Source: Methylobacterium nodulans ORS 2060 (GTDB lineage: Bacteria > Pseudomonadota > Alphaproteobacteria > Rhizobiales > Beijerinckiaceae). Taken from it: DNA of 64,000 bases. The translations under genes were made by a program, and so were the position numbers. This document shows, piece after piece, positions 48,110 to 55,580 of the stretch. The first letter of the stretch is position 1. Every line of letters starts with the position of its first letter. Below the pieces are notes generated by a model. The model saw nothing but the letters and a program-made list of their open reading frames with translations, ran no database searches and had not been told where the DNA came from. The stretch is from NCBI RefSeq assembly GCF_000022085.1, contig NC_011894.1:7363001-7427000 (forward strand), given 5' to 3'.

Positions 48110-50133
48110 CAGCCCGACCGCATGCCCCGCTGCACTGCCCGGTAGAGGGCAGCGGTGATCTGGGCCTCGGAACGCGCGAAGCTCGGCGCATCGGGCGTCT
48201 GCACCACCATGCTGACCTGGATCGGCCGCGCGCGACTCGCGCCATCGGGTGCGGCCGGCGGGCCGGCGCCGCGCGCGATCGGGATCACCCGCCCGTCCTG
48301 GTTCGGCACGAACAGCTCGCGCCCGAGCTCGCCCACCGTATAGGCGCGCCCGGCCTCGACGGACCCGCCATTGGCGCGGAACAAGTTCGTGATCTCGCCG
48401 AACAGGCCGCCGACGGCGTTCGAGCCCGCGCTGGCGGCCGGGGCCGTCCCGAGAAGGCCGGCCAAGGGCCCCTGCCCCGTGAACAGAGCCTGGAGCGCGG
48501 AGCGGGCGAGCTGCTTCTCCAAGTTCATCAGCACGTCGCCGAGGCTCCTGCCCTCGAGCACCGCATCCGCGAGGCCGTTGGCCAGCGCGTCGCCGAAGGT
48601 GCGGGCCGTCTCGGCCGCCTGGCGCTCCACCTGCTCCAGGTCGGAAAGCTTGTCCTTGTACTGGGCTGTCGCGGCCGAGGCCTCCTTGATGCGCCGGATC
48701 TGCTCGTCCGTCAGCGTGACGCCCTTCTGCTTGGCCTGCTCTTCCGCCTTTGCGAGATTGATCGCGATCTGCTTCTCGGCATTCGACTTGCTGTAGGCGG
48801 CGACCTCCGCCTTGATGGCCGCCGCGGATTTCTCGATCTGACCGATGAAGGCCTCGAGCGGGTCTACCCCGTCCGCGCCGCCGGCTTTGTGCGGCTTGGC
48901 GCTGACCAGCGGGTTCGAGGTGTCCCGCTTCTGCCGGATGCCGCTCGCCATGGCATCGGATGCACGGGCGGCCTGGTCCAGCAGGGTCTTGTTGCCGAGA
49001 TTGCCGCGCAGCTTGGTCACCGCGTTCTCGTAGGCTTGGTCGGTTGGTCCGAACGACCTGCCTGTCGAGACGGCTTTCGGAGGCGGAGCGATGGCGCCGA
49101 GCTCGGCGCCGAGCGACGGCTTCCGCGGTCCCGCCGAGAGACCGGCTCCCCCTTGCTGATACTCCGCGGCCGCCCGCTGCGCCCCCCGTGTCGCAGTCAG
49201 GAGGATCTGCGCCCCGGCGGCGATCGTCTCTTTCCAGATGATCGCATCCTCTTTGAGGCGAGCCCCTGCTCGCACCAGGTCTTGATAGAACTCCTTGCCC
49301 ACGCGATCGAGCGTGGCCTGAGCATCCTCAAGCCGCCGCTGCAGCTCTTGCGCTCGCGCGATCTCCTCCGGCTTCAACAGGACGAGGTCCGGATTTCGGA
49401 CATCATCCATGCTCTTCTTGAACCGGTCGAGTTCGATCTCGCCGCTGCGGATCCGGTCGACGATGCCGGGCGGGAACAGGCGGGACGCCAAGTCCAGCGC
49501 GGCGAGTTCCCTTCCCGTCGCCTGCATCTGGATCATGACATCCAGTGCGGCGCGAAACTTCTGTTCGGTGCCGATGGCGTTGGCGACGCTGTCGATCTGG
49601 CCTTGTGTGACGTTCCCCACCGCCATGTGCTGACGAAGACGGGCCTCGAAGCTGCTCTGGTTGCGCGCATCGACGCCGCCTTCGCCCAGCTTCACGGTGA
49701 AGGCTGCCTTCGCCGTTTCCAAGGATTGCGTCAGATCATCGACATCGACCTTCAGAGCCCGTGCCTGAGCCTGATAGGTCTGCAGGAAGGTCGTCGACAC
49801 GCCGAGCCGTGCCGCGTCATCGCCGATCTTCGCCGTACTCTCGAGGGCGTCGCTGGCGGCCTTCGCGGCAGCCGTGAGCCCGTCCAGCGCAAGCTTGAAC
49901 ACGACGTAGGCGGCGACACCGGCGGCGAGGTCATTGGCGATCCTCGGGATCGCCCCGACAGACCCGCTGAGCCGCTGAAACGCGAGGCCGAGCCTGTCCA
50001 TGTTCTGCATACTGGCAAGGGTCGCGGCGGACACCTTGGTCATGTTGCTGACGACGGCGGCGGCCAAGTCCTGCATCCCGGCCTTCGCGCCGGAGATGTC
50101 CGAGGCGAAGCGGATAGTCAGGGGAGCGTTCAC
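48109..50133 (-). CDS. Tail tape-measure protein
   Basis: 674 aa, sets the tail length and carries DNA into the cell. Helical N-terminus with repeated Ser/Ala (QDLAAAVVSNMTKVSAATLA), a hydrophobic patch near 70-90 (VAAYVVFKLALDGLTAAAKA), long coiled coils (RAQELQRRLEDAQATLDRVG; KAEEQAKQKGVTLTDEQIRR) and a C-terminal TP901-like part FRANGGSVEAGRAYTVGELG. Its length would predict a tail of about 100 nm if the 0.15 nm per residue rule holds. Begins three bases after the tail chaperone gene. Confidence 0.92.
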   Translation of the reverse strand: MNAPLTIRFASDISGAKAGMQDLAAAVVSNMTKVSAATLASMQNMDRLGLAFQRLSGSVGAIPRIANDLAAGVAAYVVFKLALDGLTAAAKAASDALESTAKIGDDAARLGVSTTFLQTYQAQARALKVDVDDLTQSLETAKAAFTVKLGEGGVDARNQSSFEARLRQHMAVGNVTQGQIDSVANAIGTEQKFRAALDVMIQMQATGRELAALDLASRLFPPGIVDRIRSGEIELDRFKKSMDDVRNPDLVLLKPEEIARAQELQRRLEDAQATLDRVGKEFYQDLVRAGARLKEDAIIWKETIAAGAQILLTATRGAQRAAAEYQQGGAGLSAGPRKPSLGAELGAIAPPPKAVSTGRSFGPTDQAYENAVTKLRGNLGNKTLLDQAARASDAMASGIRQKRDTSNPLVSAKPHKAGGADGVDPLEAFIGQIEKSAAAIKAEVAAYSKSNAEKQIAINLAKAEEQAKQKGVTLTDEQIRRIKEASAATAQYKDKLSDLEQVERQAAETARTFGDALANGLADAVLEGRSLGDVLMNLEKQLARSALQALFTGQGPLAGLLGTAPAASAGSNAVGGLFGEITNLFRANGGSVEAGRAYTVGELGRELFVPNQDGRVIPIARGAGPPAAPDGASRARPIQVSMVVQTPDAPSFARSEAQITAALYRAVQRGMRSG

Positions 50134-50136
50134 GGA

Positions 50137-50295
50137 TCAGCCTCCCCGCGCCTCGGCGAGCGCTCGGTAGAACTCGTCCAGGTCCGGCTCCTCAGGGCGG
50201 TCCTCGGCGCCGTGGAAGGCGCGGAAGCCCTCGCCCATCGCGATCATCTCGGCGATCGCCAGCGCGTCGATCTGCCGGGGCGTCAGCCCCATCAT
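50137..50295 (-). CDS. Small tail-assembly chaperone (TfmB-like)
   Basis: 52 aa: MMGLTPRQIDALAIAEMIAM and EEPDLDEFYRALAEARGG. The same small gene lies before the tape measure in GTA clusters and in many siphophages, where it is the second tail chaperone. ATG at 50295 overlaps the stop of the 131-aa gene as ATGA; coupling by reinitiation may set the ratio of the two chaperones instead of the ribosomal frameshift used by lambda G/GT. Confidence 0.75.
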   Translation of the reverse strand: MMGLTPRQIDALAIAEMIAMGEGFRAFHGAEDRPEEPDLDEFYRALAEARGG

Positions 50296-50687
50296 GCCCC
50301 CGGCGCGGTACCAGACGGAGAGGTCGCCGGGGCGTCGCTCCTCCCCTCCGTCTCGCCGTTTCCCTCCGGCTCCACGCCGGCCACCGCCGCCGACAGGATG
50401 TCGGCCGCGAGTTGCAGGTGGGTGCTGAGCGGGAAGCCGTCGACGGTGTAGCGCATCAGCGCCTCGGCGCCGGCCAGGTCCTCGCCGCCGCCGATCAGGC
50501 CGAGCCGCACCGTCTCGCGCACGTCGGCCCCGTAGAAGGTGTGGTTCGCCAGCCGCAGCATGATGGCGCCGATGCCGGCACCGCAGCGGCGCTCGAGCTC
50601 GCCGATCTCGCCCAGGCGCAGCTCGAACTTGCGCCGCCGGCCCGCGAACTCGGCGTAGTGCGCCGTGCGGGAGGTGTCCGTCCTCAT
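50292..50687 (-). CDS. Gene-transfer-agent family tail chaperone (GTA gp10-like)
   Basis: 131 aa. FELRLGEIGELERRCGAGIG near 21-40 and GADVRETVRLGLIGGGEDLA near 53-72 are the hallmark of the GTA-family tail assembly protein. The C-terminal 25 residues (EPEGNGETEGRSDAPATSPS) are polar and likely disordered. Partner of the 52-aa gene that starts in its stop codon. Located between the tail-tube gene and the tape measure as expected for a chaperone. Confidence 0.85.
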   Translation of the reverse strand: MRTDTSRTAHYAEFAGRRRKFELRLGEIGELERRCGAGIGAIMLRLANHTFYGADVRETVRLGLIGGGEDLAGAEALMRYTVDGFPLSTHLQLAADILSAAVAGVEPEGNGETEGRSDAPATSPSGTAPGA

Positions 50688-50705
50688 CGCGTGTGCTCCT
50701 AAGCC

Positions 50706-51155
50706 TCACGGCGTCGCGTTGGTCCAGGCGAGCGGTCCCTCGCCGCGCAGCTGGGCGGAGAACTTCACGACGCCCATGTCCTGGGACTCGATCTTCAGGT
50801 TCTCGAACCAGACCGCGCCGTCCCAATGGCCGCCGCCGGCCGCGGCGGGCCTGGCGACCAGGATCCGCACGAACATCGGGGTGTCCGCCTCGGCGGCCGC
50901 GTCGAGCTCGCGGTAGGACTTCGCATCGGCGATCCCGGAGGCGTTGACGCTCCAGGCGCTCATCTTCTTGATGCTGCGCCGGGCCGGCAGCGCGTCCGGG
51001 CTGTCGCAGTCCGGCACCGTGGCGTAGTCGTATTCCCAGGTCTTGGTCAGATCCTTGGTCGTGACGGTGCAGAGGAACGTCGGATTGTCATCGGCGGCGC
51101 TGGACTTGCGCAACAAGCGCAGGTCCTTTCCGCCGAACGGAACGGCTTGAGACAT
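50706..51155 (-). CDS. Major tail-tube protein
   Basis: 149 aa. GGKDLRLLRKSSAADDNPTF at the N-terminus, KTWEYDYATVPDCDSPDALP and SIKKMSAWSVNASGIADAKS in the middle, and FSAQLRGEGPLAWTNATP at the end match the GTA gp9-like major tail family. ATG at 51155 with GGAGATCGAGG upstream. Its upstream edge abuts the TIR-flanked element: the left end CTAG begins 26 bases from the start codon, leaving the ribosome site intact. Confidence 0.88.
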   Translation of the reverse strand: MSQAVPFGGKDLRLLRKSSAADDNPTFLCTVTTKDLTKTWEYDYATVPDCDSPDALPARRSIKKMSAWSVNASGIADAKSYRELDAAAEADTPMFVRILVARPAAAGGGHWDGAVWFENLKIESQDMGVVKFSAQLRGEGPLAWTNATP

Positions 51156-51235
51156 CCTCGATCTCCTTGTGTTCGGGGCGCTAGGGTCAAAACCCAATCA
51201 GATTGGCTGTACAAGGGTCGCTATGGGTGGAGGTC

Positions 51236-51383
51236 GTGTGAAAACGGCGGTTCGCCTGGATGACATAGTAAACTCTTCCCCAATATGGCCGGCGTGTAGA
51301 AGTATATGTGATCTTGCCCTCGGCCATCGTTCGATGTGGAGGAGATCGTTCTACACGCTCCCGGGCGGCAGCCGTTTTCACAC
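51236..51383. repeat. Nested inverted repeats in the leader of the cNMP-binding gene
   Basis: Outer arms GTGTGAAAACGGC (51236-51248) and GCCGTTTTCACAC (51371-51383) are a perfect 13-bp match; inside, GCGTGTAGAA (51292-51301) and TTCTACACGC (51349-51358) are a perfect 10-bp match. The outer arms contain TGTGA and TCACA, the half sites of CRP-type operators. A related GTGTAAAAAAC lies at 51449. Could be a structured RNA, a cruciform or paired operator sites upstream of the gene at 51531. Confidence 0.7.
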
Positions 51384-51530
51384 AGCCTCGGTGGATTGCG
51401 GTCGTTCGTTGGTCGCCCACTGAACGTCCGGTTTGCGCCCTAGCCAGACGTGTAAAAAACTTGCGGACGGACGGAGAGTCCACAAAGATGCGGCGCGGCC
51501 GAGTTCCGGAAGCGGGAGTGTAATAGGCTG

Positions 51531-52040
51531 ATGGCTATCAGTTCGCCCGAGCTGAAGGCGTTCTTGGTCGATACACCTTTCTTCGGTGGCCTCTCAGACG
51601 CGAGTCTCGATCTCCTGATCTCGATGCTGGTCGAGCGCCGCTTCGAGGCAGGTGCCACTGTCATAGCGGAAGGAGAGCCGGGGCGCTCAATGTATATTGT
51701 TCACTCCGGAGAGCTCGTAGTGAGCAAGCTCGGGGATTCGGGGTGCGTGGTTGATATAAGCCATCTCGGTCCTGGTGATTTTTTCGGCGAAATGACGCTC
51801 ATCGAAGTGCAGAACCGATCAGCCACCCTCGTCGCGGAGAGTCCAGTACGGCTGTACGAGATCACAGCCCGAAACCTGTACACGTATTACAAGGCCGACA
51901 TCTACGCGTATGCGATGGTAATGCAGAATATCAACCGAGAGCTCTGTCGGCGGCTCCGCCGAGCCGATAGCCGAATTGCCGAGCTGGCAAATGCTGCACG
52001 CGGTTCAATGACGCAAATTCGCGAGCGTCCTGAGGGGTGA
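51531..52040 (+). CDS. Single-domain cyclic-nucleotide-binding protein
   Basis: 169 aa. One cNMP-binding domain at about 15-130: EGEPGRSMYIVHSGELVVSK, phosphate cassette GDFFGEMTLIEVQNRSATLV with the conserved Gly-Glu and Arg that hold cAMP or cGMP, and a C-helix region. After the domain comes only a basic helix (NRELCRRLRRADSRIAELAN), no DNA-binding domain, channel or kinase. So it may act through a partner, or as a cAMP sink. Codon use is lower in GC than neighbours. The only gene of the TIR element and on the opposite strand to the phage genes. Confidence 0.88.
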   Translation: MAISSPELKAFLVDTPFFGGLSDASLDLLISMLVERRFEAGATVIAEGEPGRSMYIVHSGELVVSKLGDSGCVVDISHLGPGDFFGEMTLIEVQNRSATLVAESPVRLYEITARNLYTYYKADIYAYAMVMQNINRELCRRLRRADSRIAELANAARGSMTQIRERPEG

Positions 52041-52223
52041 GAACAGGCCACGCACATGAGGGCGGCAGCGCTGTTTTGCCGACGCATTGATCGCCGTGGA
52101 TCAGGAGTTTGCGTCGATGTAGTTCAGGTTGCAGCTAGATCCCGGCCTTCAAGCGAGCGAAGCTTAACGTCTCAGAAGGGTCAAGAGCGGTCGTCGAGCA
52201 GCCAAGCTGATTGGATTTTGACC

Positions 52224-52634
52224 CTAGACGTCGATTAGGCGGGTAGCGACGTCGAAGAACACGGACTTGACCGCGAGCGGATCGATGACGTCGCCGGACT
52301 GGCGGATGGTCAGGCGATCGGTGAAGCCGTCGGCCGCAGGCGGCTCCTGCCCCTCGAGCGCCCGCATGGCGGCCCGGGCGATCGTCCAGGCCTCGTCGCG
52401 GTCGAAGGCCGCCGACTCCACGTAGAGCCGCAGGCGCAGGTCCCAGGCGGCCGAGCAGCCCATCTCGACACGCTGGGCATTCATCGGGCCGGCGTGGATC
52501 CAGGGCGGCTTCCGATCCCCCTCGTCCGGCACGTCGTCGAAGATCCGGCCGCGGACGGCATTGTTCACCACCGATGTCGCCCGCAAGCGTGCCAGCACGG
52601 CCGTCAGGAAGGTCAGCTCGGGGGAGGCCTGCAT
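52224..52634 (-). CDS. DUF3168 tail-completion protein (GTA gp8-like)
   Basis: 136 aa. ELTFLTAVLARLRATSVVNN, RIFDDVPDEGDRKPPWIHAG and the end VKSVFFDVATRLIDV are typical of DUF3168, the tail terminator family of HK97-like siphophages and GTAs. The TAG stop lies in the CTAG at the right end of the inserted element, so insertion left the protein whole. One base after the HK97 gp10-like gene. Confidence 0.9.
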   Translation of the reverse strand: MQASPELTFLTAVLARLRATSVVNNAVRGRIFDDVPDEGDRKPPWIHAGPMNAQRVEMGCSAAWDLRLRLYVESAAFDRDEAWTIARAAMRALEGQEPPAADGFTDRLTIRQSGDVIDPLAVKSVFFDVATRLIDV

Positions 52635-53189
52635 CTAGAACCCCTCCTCGCCGGCGACGTCGGCGATGACGTCCGCCATGGCGATCCCGCGCGCCGCCAG
52701 CCCCTCCTCGACCGCGGGCCAGAAATACGGCTGCGGCTTGGTGCCGGGATGCGTGCGCTGCGACCGCCGGTTGGCGTTCGCCACCCGGAAGCGCCGCCCC
52801 GTCGCCGGGTTGATCCCGCCGCGGCCGCCGGCCGCCGTGCGGTAGAAGTCCGGATCGGCGATGCGCTGGCCCCGCACCCCCGGCCGCGTGCCGTGCTCGA
52901 CCAGGAAGGCGTAATCCATCTCCCGGGGGTCGTCCGGGTGGACCGCGCTCGCGATCACGCCGCAGACGCCGTCGCGCTCGGTGACCGCGATCCCGGAATA
53001 GAGCCGGCCGGTGTCGCGGGGCACGCGGCCGCGGGCGCGCTCGACGATGTCCTCGGCCACGCTGCGGTCGATGGCGCGGCTGCGCAGGGCCAGCTTCACG
53101 CCCATGCGGGCGAGCGTGTCGACCAGCGCATCAACGCCGGTGACCGCCGACCAGGCGAGCCGGCCGGCGGTGAACAGGCCGCCGATCAC
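52635..53189 (-). CDS. HK97 gp10-like head-tail joining protein
   Basis: 184 aa. HK97 gp10 family core: VAEDIVERARGRVPRDTGRL near 43-62 and DYAFLVEHGTRPGVRGQRIA near 93-112; the C-terminal PYFWPAVEEGL is also typical. Somewhat longer than the usual 130-150 aa because of an insert GGRGGINPATGRRFRVANAN. Start overlaps the stop of the head closure gene by four bases. Confidence 0.85.
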   Translation of the reverse strand: MIGGLFTAGRLAWSAVTGVDALVDTLARMGVKLALRSRAIDRSVAEDIVERARGRVPRDTGRLYSGIAVTERDGVCGVIASAVHPDDPREMDYAFLVEHGTRPGVRGQRIADPDFYRTAAGGRGGINPATGRRFRVANANRRSQRTHPGTKPQPYFWPAVEEGLAARGIAMADVIADVAGEEGF

Positions 53190-53524
53190 GTCGAGCCCGC
53201 CACCCGCCGCGAGACCTTGATGGTGAGCCAGCCGCTGCGCTCGCCGATCGGCACCGACTCCAGCGCCATGTCCCGCCCGTCAAGGATCACGCGGTCGGCC
53301 ACGGTGAGGTCGCGGGTGCGGGGCGTATCGCGCACCACGATCGCGCCCTCGATCCCGTCGGTCACGCCGCCCGCTTCGGCGAGCCGGCGGCCCGTGAGCG
53401 GCCGCCACGCGGCCCAGCAGGGGAAGAGGTCGCGGAACTCGCGGTTGGTGCCGTTGCCGCTGGCCTTCGGCACGGCCACACGCCTGCGGAAAATGACCCG
53501 CTTGTCGGTCCGGCCGGGATCCAT
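53186..53524 (-). CDS. Phage head closure protein (SPP1 gp16 / GTA gp7-like)
   Basis: 112 aa. MDPGRTDKRVIFRRRVAVPK, FRDLFPCWAAWRPLTGRRLA and the ending DMALESVPIGERSGWLTIKV match the head-tail adaptor family. Last gene before the plus-strand toxin-antitoxin insert, which separates it from the gp6-like connector by about 1,080 bp; in other siphophages the two are nearly contiguous. Confidence 0.88.
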   Translation of the reverse strand: MDPGRTDKRVIFRRRVAVPKASGNGTNREFRDLFPCWAAWRPLTGRRLAEAGGVTDGIEGAIVVRDTPRTRDLTVADRVILDGRDMALESVPIGERSGWLTIKVSRRVAGST

Positions 53525-53595
53525 CAGGTCACGGGCTCCGCGGTGAGTTCCTGTGTGGTGGGAAGCGCTGGCGCTGCACGGACATCGGCACCGGT

Positions 53596-53787
53596 GTGGT
53601 CGTAGCGATCCAGGTGGACGCGGCCCAAATCACGACCCTGACGCCTGGACGGAAGCCCATGACCCGCGAGGTCTCGGGCGCCGAGGCCGAGGCGATGGGC
53701 TGGTTCGAAGGGCCTCCCTACACTGTGGCTGAACACGTGTTCGACGAGGACGATCGAAAGGCGTGCGAGCCCTCCTCTGAGCTTTGA
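53596..53787 (+). CDS. Possible DUF2158-like fragment
   Basis: 63-aa plus-strand frame from GTG 53596. The segment TPGRKPMTREVSGAEAEAMG followed by WFEGPPYTVAEHVFDED recalls the DUF2158/YodC pattern (GDvVrLKSGGPxMTV...WF...F...L) but the first beta strands are missing, so it may be a shortened relative or chance. It belongs to the same insert as higBA, 40 bp upstream. Low confidence in coding; the other strand frame is also open across it. Confidence 0.3.
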   Translation: MVVAIQVDAAQITTLTPGRKPMTREVSGAEAEAMGWFEGPPYTVAEHVFDEDDRKACEPSSEL

Positions 53788-53801
53788 AGCAGTCCGCCTC
53801 T

Positions 53802-53820
53802 TGTTCCCAATTCGGGAACA
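53802..53820. promoter_or_regulatory. Palindromic operator of higBA
   Basis: TGTTCCC and GGGAACA around AATTC, a perfect 7-bp dyad, nine bases before the higB start. HigA-type antitoxins autorepress through such palindromes overlapping the promoter; a weak -35 TTGAAG at 53784 is spaced 17 bp from CCAATT in the dyad. Confidence 0.65.
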
Positions 53821-53829
53821 TGCTACGTC

Positions 53830-54138
53830 ATGGGAATGCGGATCATCGCCTTCAGCACCCTCCGGGACTACGCAGATAAGCATCCGGCCGCGAAGGTGGC
53901 GTTGATCCGGTGGCATACCGTGATGAAGGCCGGGACCTTTGCTTCTATGTCTGAAGTGCAGTCTGCCTTCCCGAAGGCGAAGGTTTTGAACGCAGATCGC
54001 GTCCGCTTCCCGATCTCCGGCGGCAACTACCGCCTGATCGCGGCCTTCGATTTCGAGAAACAGATCGTGTTCGTGAAGTTCCTCGGCGCGCATGCTGAGT
54101 ACGATGCTGTAGATGCCCTGACCGTATCGCAATACTAA
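53830..54138 (+). CDS. higB: HigB-type mRNA interferase toxin
   Basis: 102 aa toxin of the RelE/HigB fold that cleaves mRNA on the ribosome. Family pattern: IIAFSTLRDYADKHPAAKVA near 5-24, FPKAKVLNADRVRFPISGGN and YRLIAAFDFEKQIVFVKFLG, then AHAEYDAVD at the end, as in the HigB_toxin family. ATG 53830 or the in-frame ATG 53836 are both possible. Toxin precedes antitoxin, the order typical of higBA. Plus strand, against the surrounding phage operon. Confidence 0.92.
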   Translation: MGMRIIAFSTLRDYADKHPAAKVALIRWHTVMKAGTFASMSEVQSAFPKAKVLNADRVRFPISGGNYRLIAAFDFEKQIVFVKFLGAHAEYDAVDALTVSQY

Positions 54139-54147
54139 GAGGTTGCC

Positions 54148-54525
54148 ATGGATATCCGCCCCATTCGCAATGACACCGACCATGCCGAAGCGCTCAAGGA
54201 AATTGAGCGTCTTTGGGGGGCGCCCCTCGGTACCCCTGAAGGAGACAAGCTCGACGTTCTCGCGACCCTGGTCGAAGCTTACGAGAACGAGCACCATCCG
54301 GTCGAAGCGGCCGATCCGGTCGAGATCCTACGGTTCGCGATCGAGGACATGGGTCGGTCGCAAGCCGAGCTTGCAGAGCTTCTCGGATCGCGGTCGCGGG
54401 CTTCGGAGATCCTGAACCGGAAGCGCCATCTCACCCTCGATCAGATCCGCGCCATCAGCGAAGCGTGGAAGCTTCCCATCGCCGCGCTGGCTGCTCCGTA
54501 TCGGCTGGCGCAGGACGCTGCCTGA
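54148..54525 (+). CDS. higA: HigA-type antitoxin
   Basis: 125 aa antitoxin and autorepressor. N-terminal HigA region DIRPIRNDTDHAEALKEIER; C-terminal helix-turn-helix near 70-112, MGRSQAELAELLGSRSRASE and LNRKRHLTLDQIRAISEAWK. Ten bases after higB, so the two are made together and cell survival depends on their balance; in a prophage this can stabilise the element or block competing phage. 3' of it, 54526-54604, is a short remnant without a gene. Confidence 0.93.
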   Translation: MDIRPIRNDTDHAEALKEIERLWGAPLGTPEGDKLDVLATLVEAYENEHHPVEAADPVEILRFAIEDMGRSQAELAELLGSRSRASEILNRKRHLTLDQIRAISEAWKLPIAALAAPYRLAQDAA

Positions 54526-54604
54526 TGACAGCGCAGGCTATGGCTCGCATTTCTCTCGAACAGCTAAGGGCCAACCGCGAGTTCGTGCAGCAGGGCCTCC
54601 TCTC

Positions 54605-55210
54605 TCAGGCCTCCGAGGGTCGGTAGGGGGCGAGCAGGCGCTCGACCGTGGGGTTCTCAACCAGGTTGGCGAACTGCTTGCCGTCGCGGTTCTCGAACAG
54701 GTCGGTGGCAAGCAGCAGGATCGCGAACCGGATCGTCTCCGGCACTGCGTCACCGGCCTCGCCGTAGCCGGCCCGGAACCGGATGCGCCAGGCGGCCGGG
54801 TCGCGATCCGCTGTCGGCCAGATGGCACCGATCGTCGGCACCACGGCGAGGCAGCGCCGGCGCAGCGGGTAGAGTTCGCGCCAGCTCCCGGCCGGAAGCG
54901 GCAGGTAGGCGCCGCCCGACAGGGACTCGATCGACAGCACCGCCTGGACGGGCGGCAGGTCGAGCAGGAAGCCGCGCATGCCCGGGATGCCGCACTCGCC
55001 CGGCCCCTCCCCCGTTGCCTCCCAGACCTGGGTCAGCAGGGCATGGCGGAGCTGGCCGTGGTAGCCGTCGAGCTGCTCGACGGCCGCGGCGAGCGCCGCG
55101 GTGACCGGGGCGTCCTGGCCGTCGGCTGCATCGAGCCGCAGGTGCTCGCGGGCCCGGGCGAGCGTGACGACCTCGCCCGCCGGCGGCGTCTCCCGGCGGT
55201 AGCGCAGCAC
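54605..55210 (-). CDS. Head-tail connector (HK97 gp6 / GTA gp6-like)
   Basis: 201 aa. MLRYRRETPPAGEVVTLARA, EHLRLDAADGQDAPVTAALA, VWEATGEGPGECGIPGMRGF and PETIRFAILLLATDLFENRD are the connector family landmarks; it forms the ring below the portal. Its C-terminus VERLLAPYRPSEA is complete. Two bases after the stop of the 97-aa gene. The higBA insert lies just past its end. Confidence 0.88.
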   Translation of the reverse strand: MLRYRRETPPAGEVVTLARAREHLRLDAADGQDAPVTAALAAAVEQLDGYHGQLRHALLTQVWEATGEGPGECGIPGMRGFLLDLPPVQAVLSIESLSGGAYLPLPAGSWRELYPLRRRCLAVVPTIGAIWPTADRDPAAWRIRFRAGYGEAGDAVPETIRFAILLLATDLFENRDGKQFANLVENPTVERLLAPYRPSEA

Positions 55211-55212
55211 GG

Positions 55213-55506
55213 TCAGGCGGCCGGGGCGAGCTGCGCGGTGAGATCGGCGTTCGCGGCCGCCAGGACCTCGATCTGCTGGCGCAGCGCGTCCCGGTCCGCG
55301 AGCGCCTCGGCGAGCTGCGCCTCGAGCTCGGCAACCCGGGCGCGGAGGTCCTTGGCGGCCTTCTCGCTGGCGGCCGCCTTGGGCGGATCCTCGGCGAGGC
55401 CGGCCGTCTTCCAGGCCTCGGCGGTCGCCTCCGGCACGTCGACGAGGTCGCCGGGCAGGTGGGAGAACGCGTCACCCGCCATGGCGGTGAGCATGCGGAC
55501 GTACAT
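55213..55506 (-). CDS. Small phage head-module protein with coiled coil
   Basis: 97 aa. N-terminus MYVRMLTAMAGDAFSHLPGD LVDVP fits the short capsid-associated proteins found next to HK97 major capsid genes; the C-terminal half is a heptad coiled coil, LRARVAELEAQLAEALADRD and ALRQQIEVLAAANADLTAQL. Role unknown; could decorate the capsid or guide connector assembly. ATG at 55506. Confidence 0.65.
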   Translation of the reverse strand: MYVRMLTAMAGDAFSHLPGDLVDVPEATAEAWKTAGLAEDPPKAAASEKAAKDLRARVAELEAQLAEALADRDALRQQIEVLAAANADLTAQLAPAA

Positions 55507-55580
55507 GGGAGGGGCCTCGATCGCAGGGCGGTCGGACCGGGCGGCGCGCGGCCGCCCGGCTGCTCTCACGGGTGAGCCGA

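Larger units (their letters stand above)
51181..52227. mobile_element. Transposon-like element with 29-bp TIRs carrying a cNMP-binding gene
   Basis: Ends 51181-51209 and 52199-52227 are inverted repeats matching at 27 of 29 positions; both begin CTAGGGTCAAAA. The outermost CTAG is the same at both ends, consistent with duplication of a TA or CTAG target. Removing the element joins the DUF3168 stop codon TAG to the tail-tube leader with a 25-bp gap, normal for this operon. Interior is visibly lower in GC than the phage and holds one plus-strand gene, no transposase. Probably a non-autonomous element moved by a transposase supplied elsewhere. Confidence 0.75.

Noticed and set aside
51187..51483. 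98-aa minus-strand frame within the TIR element
   Set aside because: Crosses the inverted repeats, has no ribosome site and no recognisable domain.
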